From positions 124,001-188,000 of the forward strand of contig NC_089725.1 in the NCBI RefSeq assembly GCF_035083965.1: 64,000 nt of DNA, in the 5' to 3' direction. Shown in pieces: positions 1 to 12,900 of the stretch. Source of the DNA: Branchiostoma lanceolatum. Taxonomy: Eukaryota > Chordata > Leptocardii > Amphioxiformes > Branchiostomatidae. The notes under the pieces were generated by a model, which did no database searches, was not told where the DNA came from, and was given only the letters and a program-made list of their open reading frames with translations. The position numbers and the translations under genes are program-made. Every line of letters starts with the position of its first letter. Position 1 is the first letter of the stretch.

Positions 1-764
1 TTCCAACATCTGCTTGGAGAGTTCCATTACAGGCCTCCATTACCGTAGCTGTCCCCTATGACTTCCTGACCTTGACCTTGGCCCGGCACCCTCCCGAAAT
101 GGCACTCTCCCAATACTGACAACAGGCCTGCAGCTAGGCCTGCAGCTGCACACTAGCAATTAGTGTTTGTAGCAACTTCTACTTGAATGTGCACTACATG
201 TATAAACTCAAGTATTGAGCTGTGTTTCGAATTAATCTTCTAAGTCAGGCTGATTTGATTATATGAATGATCATGACATCCTCTGGGCACCCCAAAACTG
301 ATGTGAGCAGACGAAGAAATAATTTGACTTGATAATGAAATCTAAGTGCCCAGGAACTTAAGATGACTGAACACAGAGATATGTGCACAGAACATGGAAT
401 GCCAAGCAATAAATTCTTTACTTTTGTTATTTCACATCTTGTTTAACCTTGGCATTCTAATACATTATTATCCATCTTCCGATATTTTTTTAAATCTATG
501 GTTGCAATAATATTTGCTCATTTTGCAGCTTCTTTGAACAATTTACAGTATCATGAATGCATTATGGAATTCAAATGCTTCACCATATCTCAAGTAAGCA
601 AATGGCAAGACTGATTTCGTAGTTCTTGGGAAAATGTCAGTGATTAAATGGCAGGACTGACATATAGACTGTATAAAACGGCAAAGAAATATGATTAATG
701 AGTTTCAAACGATTGCTACTAGACGTAGAACTAAAAAATGTAATGTATGTGACATGTGGTTCAG
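1..764. other. Upstream flank or intron of NTPCR, no gene recognised
   Basis: No convincing exon is seen. The first NTPCR exon, which should end in the start of the P-loop (Thr-Gly-Pro-Pro-Gly), was searched for and not found, so it probably lies left of the window. Around 240-345 there is a copy of a dispersed repeat that recurs several times in this window (see 26680-26780). Confidence 0.5.
240..345 (+). repeat. Dispersed repeat, family R1 copy
   Basis: The segment carries a block of the form ctgatttgattatatgaatg, then a catcctctgg-like block, then an aaaactgatg-like block. The same order recurs near 2640, 28015 and, inverted, near 16480, 26690, 28380 and 48230. No coding capacity is seen; it is probably a non-autonomous DNA element. 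Confidence 0.55.
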
Positions 765-3712
765 GTATTGGGAAGACAACGTTGACACAGAAGGCTTGTG
801 AGGCTCTGCAGACAGATGGGGTGAGGATCCAGGGGTTCTACACGCAGGAGGTTCGGACTGGAGGCAAGAGACAGGGGTTCGATGTCATTACACTGGAGGG
901 ACAGAGAGGGTCACTAGCGAGGGTCAGGTACAAAACTGTAGGTATTATACTGTGTGGATTTGAGCTTGCGGAGATTACCTTTCACGGTAGGGAGACAATT
1001 GAGTCTTTGCAGTGGGAAGGCAGGCAGAAGAAAGAACAGCAGGTAGTGGGTAGGACACACCATGTTGAGTTCTCTACATGTACATCGTGGTGGTCTAGGA
1101 AATGTAGCTGAATTCTATGAGTATTCTCAGCAACCAATATAGGAGTTTCTTCCGGCTTGGTTTGCCATGTTCACATTTGAGTAACTTTCTATTCCAGTAA
1201 ACAGCAGGCATCTGGTGCCCAGGGCAGCCGTGGTGAGTACAGAGTGGGGCAGTACCTGGTCAACCTGCCCTCCTTCGAGGGACTGGCACTGCCGGTGCTT
1301 AGGTTCAAGGTACCTTTGTCAAATCTATCTGGCTTAAGTAATGTATAAACTATAATTATACTGTATGTGTGAGGGTAGAGATTGCCGGATCTATCGGTAG
1401 AGATCCTGATTGGTCAACAGAGACACTCTGTTAGACTGAGATCCTGACCTTAAAATTTAACAGACAGAACATTTCAACTCCGATTTATGTCACTAATTAG
1501 ATCAATCTATCGCCTTGAAATTTAGTATTTATGTATAATGGGAGATCACTCTAACACATTCTATGTCGTAATAGACTCCGATCAGGATCTCTTAAGTTCT
1601 GCCAGATCTCTGCTCTCATATGTCTGACAAATCCAAGTTCATGATTTTGTGTAGAAGAAAACAATTATGAATGTGCACCAGAAGTGTATGGGATCTATGT
1701 TGAATAATACTTTTCTATTACGTCACTTTGTTAGATACCACAGGTACTTACTTCATCATCAAACACAATTTAAGTATCTTTGAGTTACTTTATAAATCTG
1801 TGCATATTTGTACCGTTGAATTAATAATATATGTTTTGATGTATGACAGTCTAACTTAATTTATAATTATATTGTGTTATTGATGTGGGGCAGTAGGAAT
1901 TGAAATTACTGTAATCAGTAATGATTATTGATACAGTAACAGTAAATCTTGAAATGTTTGTAGTTCTGTTTTTGCAGCGACCTCTCTACCCCATATTTAT
2001 AACACTGAGAGTATACCTTACCAATGTATTACTCATGATGGTACTATAGAATTGTTTTAACCAAGAAATTTAAACTTTTGTGTACTCAGGGTGGGTATAC
2101 ATTCTGGTACATAACGGTATATCTTGCTATACCAGTCTCCCCTCCCCCCCCCCCCCCAAAAAAGGCAGGAAAAAAATCATCAGACCACTTTTTGGACTGA
2201 ATAGAAAATAAACTGTTACTGTAGTGATGTGATTGGTTAGAAAAGGGCACAATTCTGTCTTTTTGGCATGAAGGTTCATTTTGAGGTTGCTCTTTAGATA
2301 ACTGTGAATTATAATGTGCACAATTTGAACATAATTTGTAGCACTGACAGAGAATAGGATCTGGACCTGATTTTTCTCTGCAGATACCAACCCTATTCCT
2401 TACCAAAATTAATTTCACACATATTCACTCACTCACTCACTCACTCACTCACTCACTCACTCACTTCGACACTCACTTCGACACTCACTTACTCATGACC
2501 TATGACCTCAGTGACATATTCATGTCTTGTTTATCCAGCCTCCATCAGGGACGAAGTGTGTGTACATCATCGATGAGATCGGCAAGATGGAGATGTTCAG
2601 TCAACACTTCATCCAGGTAAGGGGACTTTTTCTTTGGGCTTATTGCATATAAGGCCATACTGATTTGGTTCATATATGGATGTCATCCTATAGGCACTGC
2701 CAAACTGATGCGAGTGTGCCAATCATTCAAATGCCAATTGCGGAACAGTAATGCCACTTCCTGTACGGTGGACACACACCACTACGCACAAACTAACACA
2801 CCAAGTTACTGCAAAACCTCCGCTTTCACGGTGGTGTGGGGTGAAGGGTATGGTTGATCAGGGGTTTATGGAAAAGGCTGGGCTGTCTACCTGGCCTGTC
2901 TACCCTGGGCTTTCTACCCTTTTTGGGGCCAAAGGGTATGCATGGGGGTTTGGCATCTAATGAAATTTTCTTGAGGAAAAACTGGGTCAATGGCAATCCT
3001 AGCTGTGGGTGGGCTGGATGGATCAGACATTAATTAATTAATATCTTATTTTGTACTCACAGGCTGTCCGTATGGTCCTGGATTCCCCAGCGAGTACCGT
3101 CCTCGCTACGATACCTGTCCCTAAGGGGCGCCCCCTACCTCTGGTGGAGGAAATCAGGAGAAGGAAGGACACTACGCTATTCACGGTAAACATACAGTAC
3201 TGACTGTAACTTACAGTAAACTGTTACATTTCCACATTGTACATTTGTATGCCTGTAAACAACACAGTCACGGTAAATAATGTATAAAACCATTTATCGA
3301 CTTACATGTAACATGATCTTGTTATTATAATTAGGCATGTGCCACATTTGTCAAGTACTAATTTAAACCTTTGCCCATCTTGATTTTGAGATCCAAATGT
3401 TTTGCAAAGTTGCACTCCCCATAGGGAGTGTCAAATAATATACATGTATGTGGCTTGTATATCATGTCATACCCGGGCCGCAAAGGTTCAAAACGGGTGT
3501 TCCAGGCAAAAACTTTCCCTGGTTATTACTCGGGGTTCTACTTTTATCATAAGGGCTTCCATAGAATATTTAGATTGCATTTCAAGAGCGCCGGTTGCCC
3601 TGCTGTAATTCCATGAAAAATATCTTCTTCATGTGTCTTTCAGGTGACGAAGGAAAACAGAGACAGTCTTCTACCAGAAGTGTTAGCAGCAGTCAAGGCA
3701 GCCTTGTGCTAA
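765..3712 (+). CDS. NTPCR: Cancer-related nucleoside-triphosphatase (NTPCR), 5' exon missing
   Basis: A small P-loop enzyme that hydrolyses nucleoside triphosphates. Five exons are visible: 765-927, 1198-1309, 2539-2616, 3063-3185 and 3644-3712 (stop TAA 3710-3712). All junctions are AG/GT and the phases agree. Exon 1 gives the second half of the Walker A loop (GIGKTTL) and GFYTQEVRTGGKRQGFDV, exon 3 gives the Walker B strand CVYIIDEIGKMEMF, and exon 4 gives TIPVPKGRPLPLVEEIRRRKD. These match human NTPCR closely in order and length. An open frame starts at ATG 698, but it would place Cys where Walker A needs Gly. I therefore infer an acceptor at 763-764 (ttcag) and an upstream first exon ending in codon phase 1. 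A poly(A) signal AATAAA lies at 3964-3969. Identity is sure; the start is not seen. Confidence 0.93.
1365..1622. repeat. MITE-like element in NTPCR intron 2
   Basis: The two ends are imperfect inverted copies of each other. The left end reads gagggtagagattgccgg and then gagatcctgattgg. The right end, read on the other strand, gives gagagcagagatctggcag and then gagatcctgatcgg. There is no coding content. A single related end lies at 56275-56360, so this is a small family of non-autonomous DNA elements. Confidence 0.6.
2425..2492 (+). repeat. (ACTC)n microsatellite
   Basis: About ten tandem ACTC units are followed by degenerate units broken by ttcgac. The array lies in NTPCR intron 3, just before exon 3. 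A C-homopolymer of about 15 bases sits nearby at 2143-2157. Confidence 0.9.
2640..2725 (+). repeat. Dispersed repeat, family R1 copy
   Basis: Same arrangement as the copy at 240-345: aaggccatactgatttggtt, then atggatgtcatcc, then aactgatgcgagtgtg. It lies in NTPCR intron 4. Confidence 0.5.
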
Positions 3713-6700
3713 GGACCAGACCACATTTTTCATATCATAATTAGGCTAGACCACACCAATTTAATTTCTTGGTTAACAGATTTTTTTTTAATTTTAGCAC
3801 ACAAAAAAATCATTAAAACAGAAGGCTGGGGTGAAAACTTGCACCTGACCTGTTCACTCCCTGAAATTGTGTGCACCAAAGTACAAACCTTCCTCTGAGA
3901 TTCTGTTTTCATGTTGATTTTCCAATCTAGCATTTTTTTTTTTTTAAATCCCGTTTACCAAGAAATAAAAAGAGTGTGGCCTTAAGATAGGTTTTTAATG
4001 AAAGAACGTGCTTAACAAAATTTAGTTGCCTTGAAATAAAAAAGGTTGTCATAGAGCTTTTTGACATTCGGTTCTTTCATAGACTTCAAGTTGGGGAAAA
4101 TCCTATAGATGGCCAAAATCAAACATACTATTAGGCTTGCCCCTGAAGTGTCTCCAACAATTTTAGGGTGCTTGTAAAAGGTATATGTTTGCAGCTATGC
4201 ATCACATCCATAGACCACTCATGATATCAGAAAGGACTAGTGTCACACATAGCCGAGCATGGCCTCCTGGCCTTCTCCAGACCATGGTTGCCAGTTTGTT
4301 GTGAGCAAGGCCATCTGTGGTTGCTTAAACTATGATTTTTGAAAAATCAAAGGTGTGAAAAGTCATATTTCTCCCTGAAGTGGAGCTAGAATAAGACAAA
4401 TTGCAGGCTACTCCCGACCCAGCGCCAACCCAGGGCCATATTTTCCTAATTAGCCTGATTCTTTGAGACTTATAAATGCCAGCTGCATGTATACAAGTTC
4501 AACAAGGAGTTTACTATAATCAGTTAATTTTATTACAAATTAAACGTTAACGTAAAAAGTCTTCAACAAATACACCAATAAACGATGTCAAACACGACCC
4601 GTGGTCTTATTTCTTATTTTATTTTTGTGTGAAAATACTCTTGCATAGAGCTGTGTAAGGTACTGAAAATTATTGAATAGAAACTGTAACATGAAGAAGA
4701 CATTAAATCAAATACTACATACTACAATATATCATTAGTTAATTTGTCCCAAGAATGGTACAAGGTGTAACAAACATCCTTAAAGCAAAGGATGGAAACA
4801 GCAAATTAGTTCTGAAATCACAGATGTGGTTTTATTGGTTGAAAAACATTGTAAAGCAAATTAACTTCAGAAAACACACTTCTTTAACCACATGATCAGC
4901 AGCATTTGTACTCGGGGATTCACCAATCTCCAACCAGATGTAAGGATCCTTCCAATCAATCTCAGTATTTTTACGCAATGTCTTGGCAATATTTACTGGT
5001 AGTTCTTTCTAGTAGGAGGCACCAAATTACGAAAGCTTAAACTTAAGGCATTCCCAATGGGGTGAAAACTAGCGCCGATTTGTTGCCAGAAATTGCGGAT
5101 TTTGTTTTAAATGAAAAAAATTGCAACATATGCGCAAAATGGTGCAATCTTTGCAAAATTTCTTTTTGATGAATCTTTATCATTGTATTGCGATTTCCAA
5201 TGAAGTTAGCTAATATGGAGCCGAAATTGAGAATGTTAGTACATTCCGGGTAGTTTTTATTTGTAGACGTCACAATATATTTCATCCATGCGTCACACGT
5301 CAGTGTGACCACAAGAGAAGAGTGGCCAAAGTTAGCGGAATTTGGCAGTCCATAATTTCACTACAAGAAAGAAGAAGTCTTGTAAATGTTTCAAAACAAG
5401 TGTTACACAGAGACCGTGCCGGATCCTTACATACACTGCTTGGAGATTATTCCAAAGTACCTGGGGTAGGTACAATTCCACAGTGAATTATGGAACCCAG
5501 TGTACTTTTTTGTTGTGGTACATAACTAAGCAGTTAGTATTCCTGAAACTATTTAATGATTAAAGAGAAGTTGTGTTTCCATGATTCCGTTATTGCATGG
5601 GGGAAACCCTGAGTTATTTCCTGTTATTATACTGTAACATTGTATTAAAGGTGAAGTAGAGGGGAGTAATTAAGAACACAGCCAGTCATCTCAAATTACA
5701 CATTGATTCATTTCTTTTCAAAATATTTGTTAAAAGTTGAACATTTAGATTTTGGGTATATTTTTATTCTTAGAGTTGTGGCTAAATGATAAATACATGT
5801 GCTCATAATCATTGATAGGAACTTTGTATTAATTTGTAACACACATGGACGAACACACTGTCAGATTAACTTATTATAATAATGACATTAGTTCTTTATC
5901 TCATGTCTCACACCAGAAATGAGCAGTATCCAACATATGACAATAATATGTGATACTTCATCATGTGCATAACATAATTGCAAGTTACCACCTTTTATGC
6001 TGCATACATCTGTATGGCACATACTAAATACATAGTTACACAAGTCATGTAGTACTGCTCTTCTATCTAAAGCAAGAGTTTGCATTTAAGGCATGTTTTT
6101 TCAGGCTTATGATTTCATTCTTTTTTGTACCACTTAGAAAAAGCTTCATAATTATGTAACACACAATCACGCTAATGACCTCATCTGGGAAGGTGCGCTT
6201 TTCATCTGTTTTGTGTGTTTGCAGCCAAGATCTTTTGATGGATTTGTTTGAATTTCAGCGTTTTTGTGTACGTAAGTTATTGAGATCACCATGAAACTGG
6301 CAATTTGGGGCACCGTAGCTGCAGTAATTTCAGGTTATCGGTTTTGGAGAATCATAGATCGACACCCCCATCTTCTGGGGTAGTGTGGTACAGCTCAGTA
6401 AATCAGCTGTTGTTTGCCTGATGATAGCCTGTGTTATACAAGCTACTCTCCAAGCAGAGGTTTGGCTCTAGATCTGGTTAATACCTGAGTATTATGATAA
6501 ACAACTACATTAAACTAGACATATTAAATGGAAACAGAATCAATCTTATGGAAATTGTTATTCCTGGTAAAGAGGGTAGCCCACACTTCAAACACTATAA
6601 ATACTTCAAACAGGTTTAATTTGTGTCCAATGGACTCTTGTTGCACATGTTCTGTTTTACCCCTATATATTCCAAATTTCATGATTCCCACCGAGGGCTG

Positions 6701-6797
6701 TCACAGTTAGGATGACTTTAGAAATAGCCACTACCTACAGTTGTCTCTATTGGTCAGGATATGAATGAGACACTTTCCAACCAATTGAATGCATTGT
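3713..6797. other. Intergenic region between the convergent NTPCR and PPP5C genes
   Basis: No gene is recognised here. Both neighbours end towards this region. The segment 5043-5320 is a member of a dispersed repeat shared with 9640-9830 and with the other strand near 40720-40800 (shared words such as gccaatttgttgc and ttgcaa-rich tracts). The open frames here are short and unlike known proteins. Confidence 0.6.
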
Positions 6798-6803
6798 TTT
6801 ATT
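6798..6803 (-). promoter_or_regulatory. Poly(A) signal of PPP5C
   Basis: AATAAA on the minus strand, about 100 bases past the PPP5C stop codon. This is a normal spacing for a short 3' UTR. Confidence 0.7.
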
Positions 6804-6901
6804 CAATACTTTAAGTGTTGTATATACAAACAAAGGTAGAAAAGCCGTAACAGAAGCCAGAACTGTTTTAACCCGAGAATAAGCTACGGCCTGGGCAGTC
6901 A

Positions 6902-9900
6902 TCACATGAACGATGCCAGCAGCGAGTTAGCGTACGCCATGGGCTTCACATTCGGGTGAGGCTGGAAGAGAGAAGAGAGTAGCGATCAGCAGATGATGCT
7001 GTCATTTAAGCTAGTTTCAGTCTCGTAAAAAGTCCTCACCTTTTGAAACAGTCGTCGCATTTTACTTGTATTTGTACGATCCGTCACTGTAAGTGTATTA
7101 GCATGCTCTGTCCACACAGTCAGATGTTTCATGGCGAAGTTGATGAGGGATTTGGGTTTTCACTTTTTGACTTGGGTTCGACCCAGAGGTGGTTTAATTT
7201 TTTCGGATGATTTTTTTATCATTCATCACGACACTTTGTGCATTTGTAACTAAAGTAAAATGTTGCTTTTTGTCAACCCAAAAAAAGTTATGGATCGTTG
7301 GAAGCAAACTCTTTCCAAAGAGTGTACTCAAAATATCAAACTTGTTGATGATTATACCTCTAGTTCTCAAACAATTATACAATATTTTTGTCACAATTTT
7401 TCTTAAGTGTTAAGTGCATTGAGTTTACCTGGACTCACATGTATATTTTGTGTACTCCAACCTACATGTAATGTAATGTGCATGTCATAATTTCTAACGT
7501 AATTTGTATTTGATATGTATGACTCCAGGAAGAGTAGATGTATGTACTCTCACTAATGGAGGCCTCTTAAACAATAAACATGTTTGTAACTTTAACAAAA
7601 ACACAAGGAAGCGAAGTTCCCTTTTTAAAATCTCTCAGCACACAGTAAAATGGGAAAGATTTGCAGTGGTTTTATGTTCGCAGTTTTGCAATGACCTCTT
7701 TACCGCAAACTTAAAACTACTGAGAAGATTTTGTTCAGACCTCTGCCCTCCAACCTCCTTGTTTCAACCACGAAATTGAAACCACCGCAAACACCCCATT
7801 TTCTTCCTAGTACTTAGAAATTAAATCATTGCAAACATTTCCCCTTTTACAGTATTTGAGGAACTTTGAAACTTACCACACATTCATACGTTGTAAACTT
7901 TGGAGACAGGTCGGGCGGGTTGAGAGTAATAAAAGCACCTTTGTTCCCCATTTGGTCACTGTGGAGGAGAAACATCAAAACACAACGTCATCAGGACATG
8001 TCCTGGGAACCATTCCATTCTAACATTAAGGAGGGTGGCAGATTTGATTTTTTTTGTATTGTACTGTTGGGAACTTCAAGGTACTTGACACTAGCTTCAG
8101 TAACAGACATCTTCTCAAACGGGAGGTGAAACCAGATGCCCCATATTTGAGGACAGCCACATCTCAAGCATGTTTGAACTTTGATATCCCACCGCACTTA
8201 TCGTAAATAAAATCTTGCTTTGAGTGGATTTAAGTTTACAGTCTGGTCTTACGCAACTTGTACCTACTGCACAAAACTGGTGTGTTACACCTGAAGGCGG
8301 TTTAACGGTTATGCAAAACAAATGAATACACAAACAGCATCTCACCAGTAGTTTGGAGCGGAGAAGACAGTGATACACTTCCCGCTGTGAGCCTCCTCGT
8401 ACCCGAGGGGTTTGACCTCGTGACTGCGGATGATGTAGTCTAAGCTGTTCAGCTCCAGGAACTTTTGCGTCACATCCGGCCCAAACTGGATGGCTACACC
8501 TCGCTTGCTCGGGGCTCGACCAGGCTGGGGAAAGTCAGTGTTTAGTGATGTTTTTTACTGGTAGATGCTTTATTCACTCTCTCAAGCACAAGTAGCTAGT
8601 CTACCTAGAGTCCAAAATATAAAAGTTGTAAGAGCTATCTAGATACTAGAATAAAATTAACCTATTCTGATTATACATTAGACTTGTGGGTTCTGTAGGA
8701 ATAATTTATAAGTACTGTCAACTTTCATAATCATGCAGGGTAACCATAAATAATTCATAGGGACATGTGTAAGCCAGTGGCCCCATGTATGAGGGAGCTT
8801 ATGGTGTATAAGAACCAACAAAAAAACCCAACACACTCATTGAGAAGAGTAGGGTGCTTGGCTGAAAACTATTATCAAAGATTACAACTTAAGGCAGGTG
8901 GTCATTGTAGATTAAATCAACAACAAAGTTCTGCTCACCAGTATTTGAGGATCTGACCACAACAGCTCACACATCACACCTGTAGAAATAAAAAGACACT
9001 CAGTCTGAAGCTTGGTTCACATCATGCAACAATTTGACATTCACGACCACTTTTCAACACATTCGTCATTATTTCACATTTTTCACCTCGATGATAAAAA
9101 AGTTCACAAGAGGCAAGCTTCTCATTTTCATACCACAGTGACTCTGAAATACACAATCGCAATAAGATGTAACCAGAGATTTGAAAGAACATTTTTCTGT
9201 TGAGCGTCTTTGACCACGCTGAACATGATCATGAGATCAAACCAAATCTAACTTGAGAGTCCATCCCTGTGAGCGGATCAAACATATCAGCCTTAGGCAG
9301 CTTGTAAAGAACTATGGTAGCCATGTTACACCTTACGACAGTTTACCAGCTAAGTAAGACAAGGTGAAGCAAACCTGAGTCTGGAGGTTGTCTATTCCTG
9401 TCTATCTGTTTGATTTCCTCGAGTGTGACATCGTCTCTACTGAAGAGTCCTCCATGCATACACTGGGGACCGACACAAGAGATTGAAGGAAAATCTCAGT
9501 ATTGCAACTCTAACAGTAACCCTTAAACTTTATGTGACTGTATAGCTCACAAACAAAGAACACATAAAAACTTATGAAGTTAAAAAACACTTGAGCTACA
9601 GTCTATTGAAATGCAAATCAAGGCCACTTAAGTGGGTATATCATCGGGCCGTGCCTAATTGCGGAAAACTGAAAAAGACGTTCCCAAAGTGGCTTAAACC
9701 AGCAGCAATCAGTGCCAATTTGTTGCTTGAAAGTGCAAATTGTTTGGAAATCAAAAAAAAATTGCAATTAGCAAAACGGTGCAAATGGGTGCCATCACTG
9801 TAAGTGCAAATCTCTCTTTGATTAATCTTAATCATTGCATATTGATTTTAATTCAGTGCTATATAACACTGATAGTTCCAATAAAGTCATATAAAACTAA

Positions 9901-12900
9901 AAGTGAGGATGTGACTTTCTGGGTACAGCCATGTTCTTGTCATGTATTTTACCCACGAATTGGAAAATTGGCGAAAACCTTGTCACAATTTGGTGCCATT
10001 AGGAAGCGTCTGGTGAGATAGTCCTCCTTGACATGAAACTGAGTGAAAACACCCTACATGTACATGTATGAAGCAGAAGACATAAAGTTTTACCAGGATC
10101 TTGCTATTGATACAGTGTGTGAGCGGTAGTAGGTTAGAGTTTTACCAGGATCTTGCTATTGATACAGTGTGTGAGCGGTAGTAGGTAAGAGTTTTACCAG
10201 GATCTTGCTATTGATACAGTGTGTGAGCGGTAGTAGGTTGTAGACTTCTGTGAAGAGCTCGGCCATCTGTGCCGAGTACTTCGTCTTGACCTCTCCCTCG
10301 AACCCGTACATCTGGTTCATCGTCTCCGTCTCGTGGTTACCTGGGGAAAATGGAGGATAACAACGCTGGACTTGATTTGAAAAGACGGGTAAAAAGAATA
10401 GACCCAAATTAACCTTTAAGTTTGCATGCATAGCTGCAATCACTTAGAAAGTATATAAAAATTCCAACTGGCTAATTCTTACCCGATGATACTTAACTGT
10501 AACAAACAAACAAACAAAGTCTAGCCTAACTACATTTTGTAATTTGCGCGACTAGTGGCCCACCTGTCTAACTGGCCCTTATAATTAGGGAAGGGCGCCA
10601 ATTAGCCCCTGGCAGTGAGAGACTGTGTAACACAGGCTACCTCATCCCAGCCTAACGGTTACTTTAGTACTTCATGTTACATGCTTGCAACGTCCTGTTA
10701 TGATCTATATAGTTATTACTTACCCCTGGCCATGAAGAAGCTCCCTGGTGCCAACAGTTTCCACCCAAACAGCACCAGGATACACTCCACGGAGAACGAA
10801 CCTCTGTCCACAAAGTCTCCATTGAATAACTGACACGACAGTCAAGTCTTCTCTTACCATATGGTGAAATTTCAAAGAAAATTTGTAAAGAGTAGTTTGA
10901 TTATATTCAAATAGACTGAATTGTCTAACCACAGACCTTTCTCAGTGACATCCCTCCATGATCCCCATTCTACTGACCCCAAATCTACTGTAAATTCATG
11001 TATTTTTGCAATAGGAGGGGAAAGGGTTTTTTTGCAATGTTCTAAGTTTGTGGTTGTCATAATTCTGTCCTACACTAATACAATGGAAAGTGTCACATAT
11101 TCGTGGTGTTGTGAATTCACAATGGAGACTTACAGTAAAAGTCACTTAAACAAAATGAATAGAATTCTTCCCTTACATGACATTGTGCAGTCACTGTATA
11201 TTGAATTATGGAAAAATAAAATCTGGAGCTCATCAAAACACATGTAACGTTACAGGGAAAAGAAAGTATACTAAACTCTACAAAAGATACATATGGATTT
11301 TCTTCACTGGGGTTTCCATTCAGTTTGAAGATGTTCATAAGATCATAATACTGGCCATGGATGTCACCACACACTGTGAACTTGGAACCCTGGAAAGAAA
11401 ACACTTTTCAGTAGGCAATACAAAATATGGTCCTATCACCATCATATCACACTCAGTCACAGTAACGTCCACTCTCTACCGGTAGAGTTTTTACAAGCCA
11501 CACATATAGTATAGTTGACGTTTCGACCGAAAACTAATGATTCTAGTTTCCTTTAAAGAGAGACAGAAACTCACATCTGGTATTTTGATGTCCACCAGAG
11601 ATGGCTGCTGCTCAAAAATTTCTTTCACATCAAGTAAAATCTAGTGTGAGGAAAAAGAGAAGCATGTCAAATTATACAATATCATTGTGAACGTCTATTA
11701 GGAGTATAACATTGAGCAAGATAAACAAAAACAAAATGAATTAAGAACACAACAGCTTAAATTACACACATGGTACATGATAAATGAAGTAAAAATATCA
11801 CAAATCACAATAATCTTCACATTGCATAAATGTGCAAAAACAGCTGTACAGTTGTACGATAAGTTCAGCGGAATACGGACCTTGTAGGCATATTTCCTGT
11901 GAAGTTTCTTCTGTGCCTTGAACCACTCCATCAACTCTTCCATGAACTTGACTGTCACCTTCCCATCCTCTAACGCAGGGCCGCTGTAGTCGTCCTCAAT
12001 GTCTGAAAAAAAAACGGGTTAAAATTTCTCTTTTTTTCATTGAAAAATCTCAGACATACTGGTAACAATGTAGACGAGGTACATGCATTTTTCTTACCGC
12101 CATCGGGCCTAGGAAATCGTTTCCAGTTACCCGACCGACCCTAACAGAGACCTGACCTTACCCATGATCCCCTTCAGTACTGGAACTGTGAGGTGGCTTA
12201 TTACTATCTATCACCCTCACCCAAGTTCAACACACGTAAGGTAACAGTTACTCAAGCAACTGTGGATAGATTTTGGAAACAGTCGACAGTCATTGCAAGT
12301 CACTAAAGAATGGTACAGGATGGTACCTGAAATGTCTGACCATCTGGCAGATCCTTTTACGTGGATGTCTAACCTTCATTGAAGTATCATCAGCTCAACA
12401 TAGTTAGAAAGTCTGTGTATGTCTCAACTCACCCATGCTCTCCAGGTTGATGGATTCAGACACACACTTCTTGACGTCGTCTACTCTGATGGCGCGTTCA
12501 AACGCCTGCCTCTTCACAATCTTGTTACACTCTGTGAACTTGGACTTCGCATCTTTGTCGTTCGGACGAACTTTCACCACCTTTAATGGGATGAGCAAAA
12601 ACTGGATTATCTGATATCCTTTTTTATTGACGAAACAATTTTAGTACCCGTCTTTTCATCTTGTAAAATCAGTAAAGAAACAAAAAGAACAGAAAACAGT
12701 GATAGAAAAGTGGACTTACTGTTTCAAAATCCTTCAGTGCTATCTTGAACTTTCCAATGGCCATGTTTGCTGAGGCTCTCCTGTAGTAACCCTGCATGGG
12801 AAGAACAAAACATGTCAGCTCAAAATTTGAGTTCAAAACTTTAAAGAGGTGCACACATCAATTTCCGTCCGCTTCCAAAAAAACATTTTCAACCATTCTT

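Noticed and set aside
698-764. N-terminal extension of NTPCR from ATG 698
   Set aside because: It breaks the Walker A motif, and a splice acceptor lies at 763-764.
2086-2418. A 110-codon minus-strand open frame across a poly-G tract
   Set aside because: It lies in an NTPCR intron, has a Gly run from a homopolymer and no known motif.
10087-10242. CRISPR-like or regulatory array
   Set aside because: Three directly adjoining 52-base copies without spacers, made from a host exon end; a simple tandem duplication.
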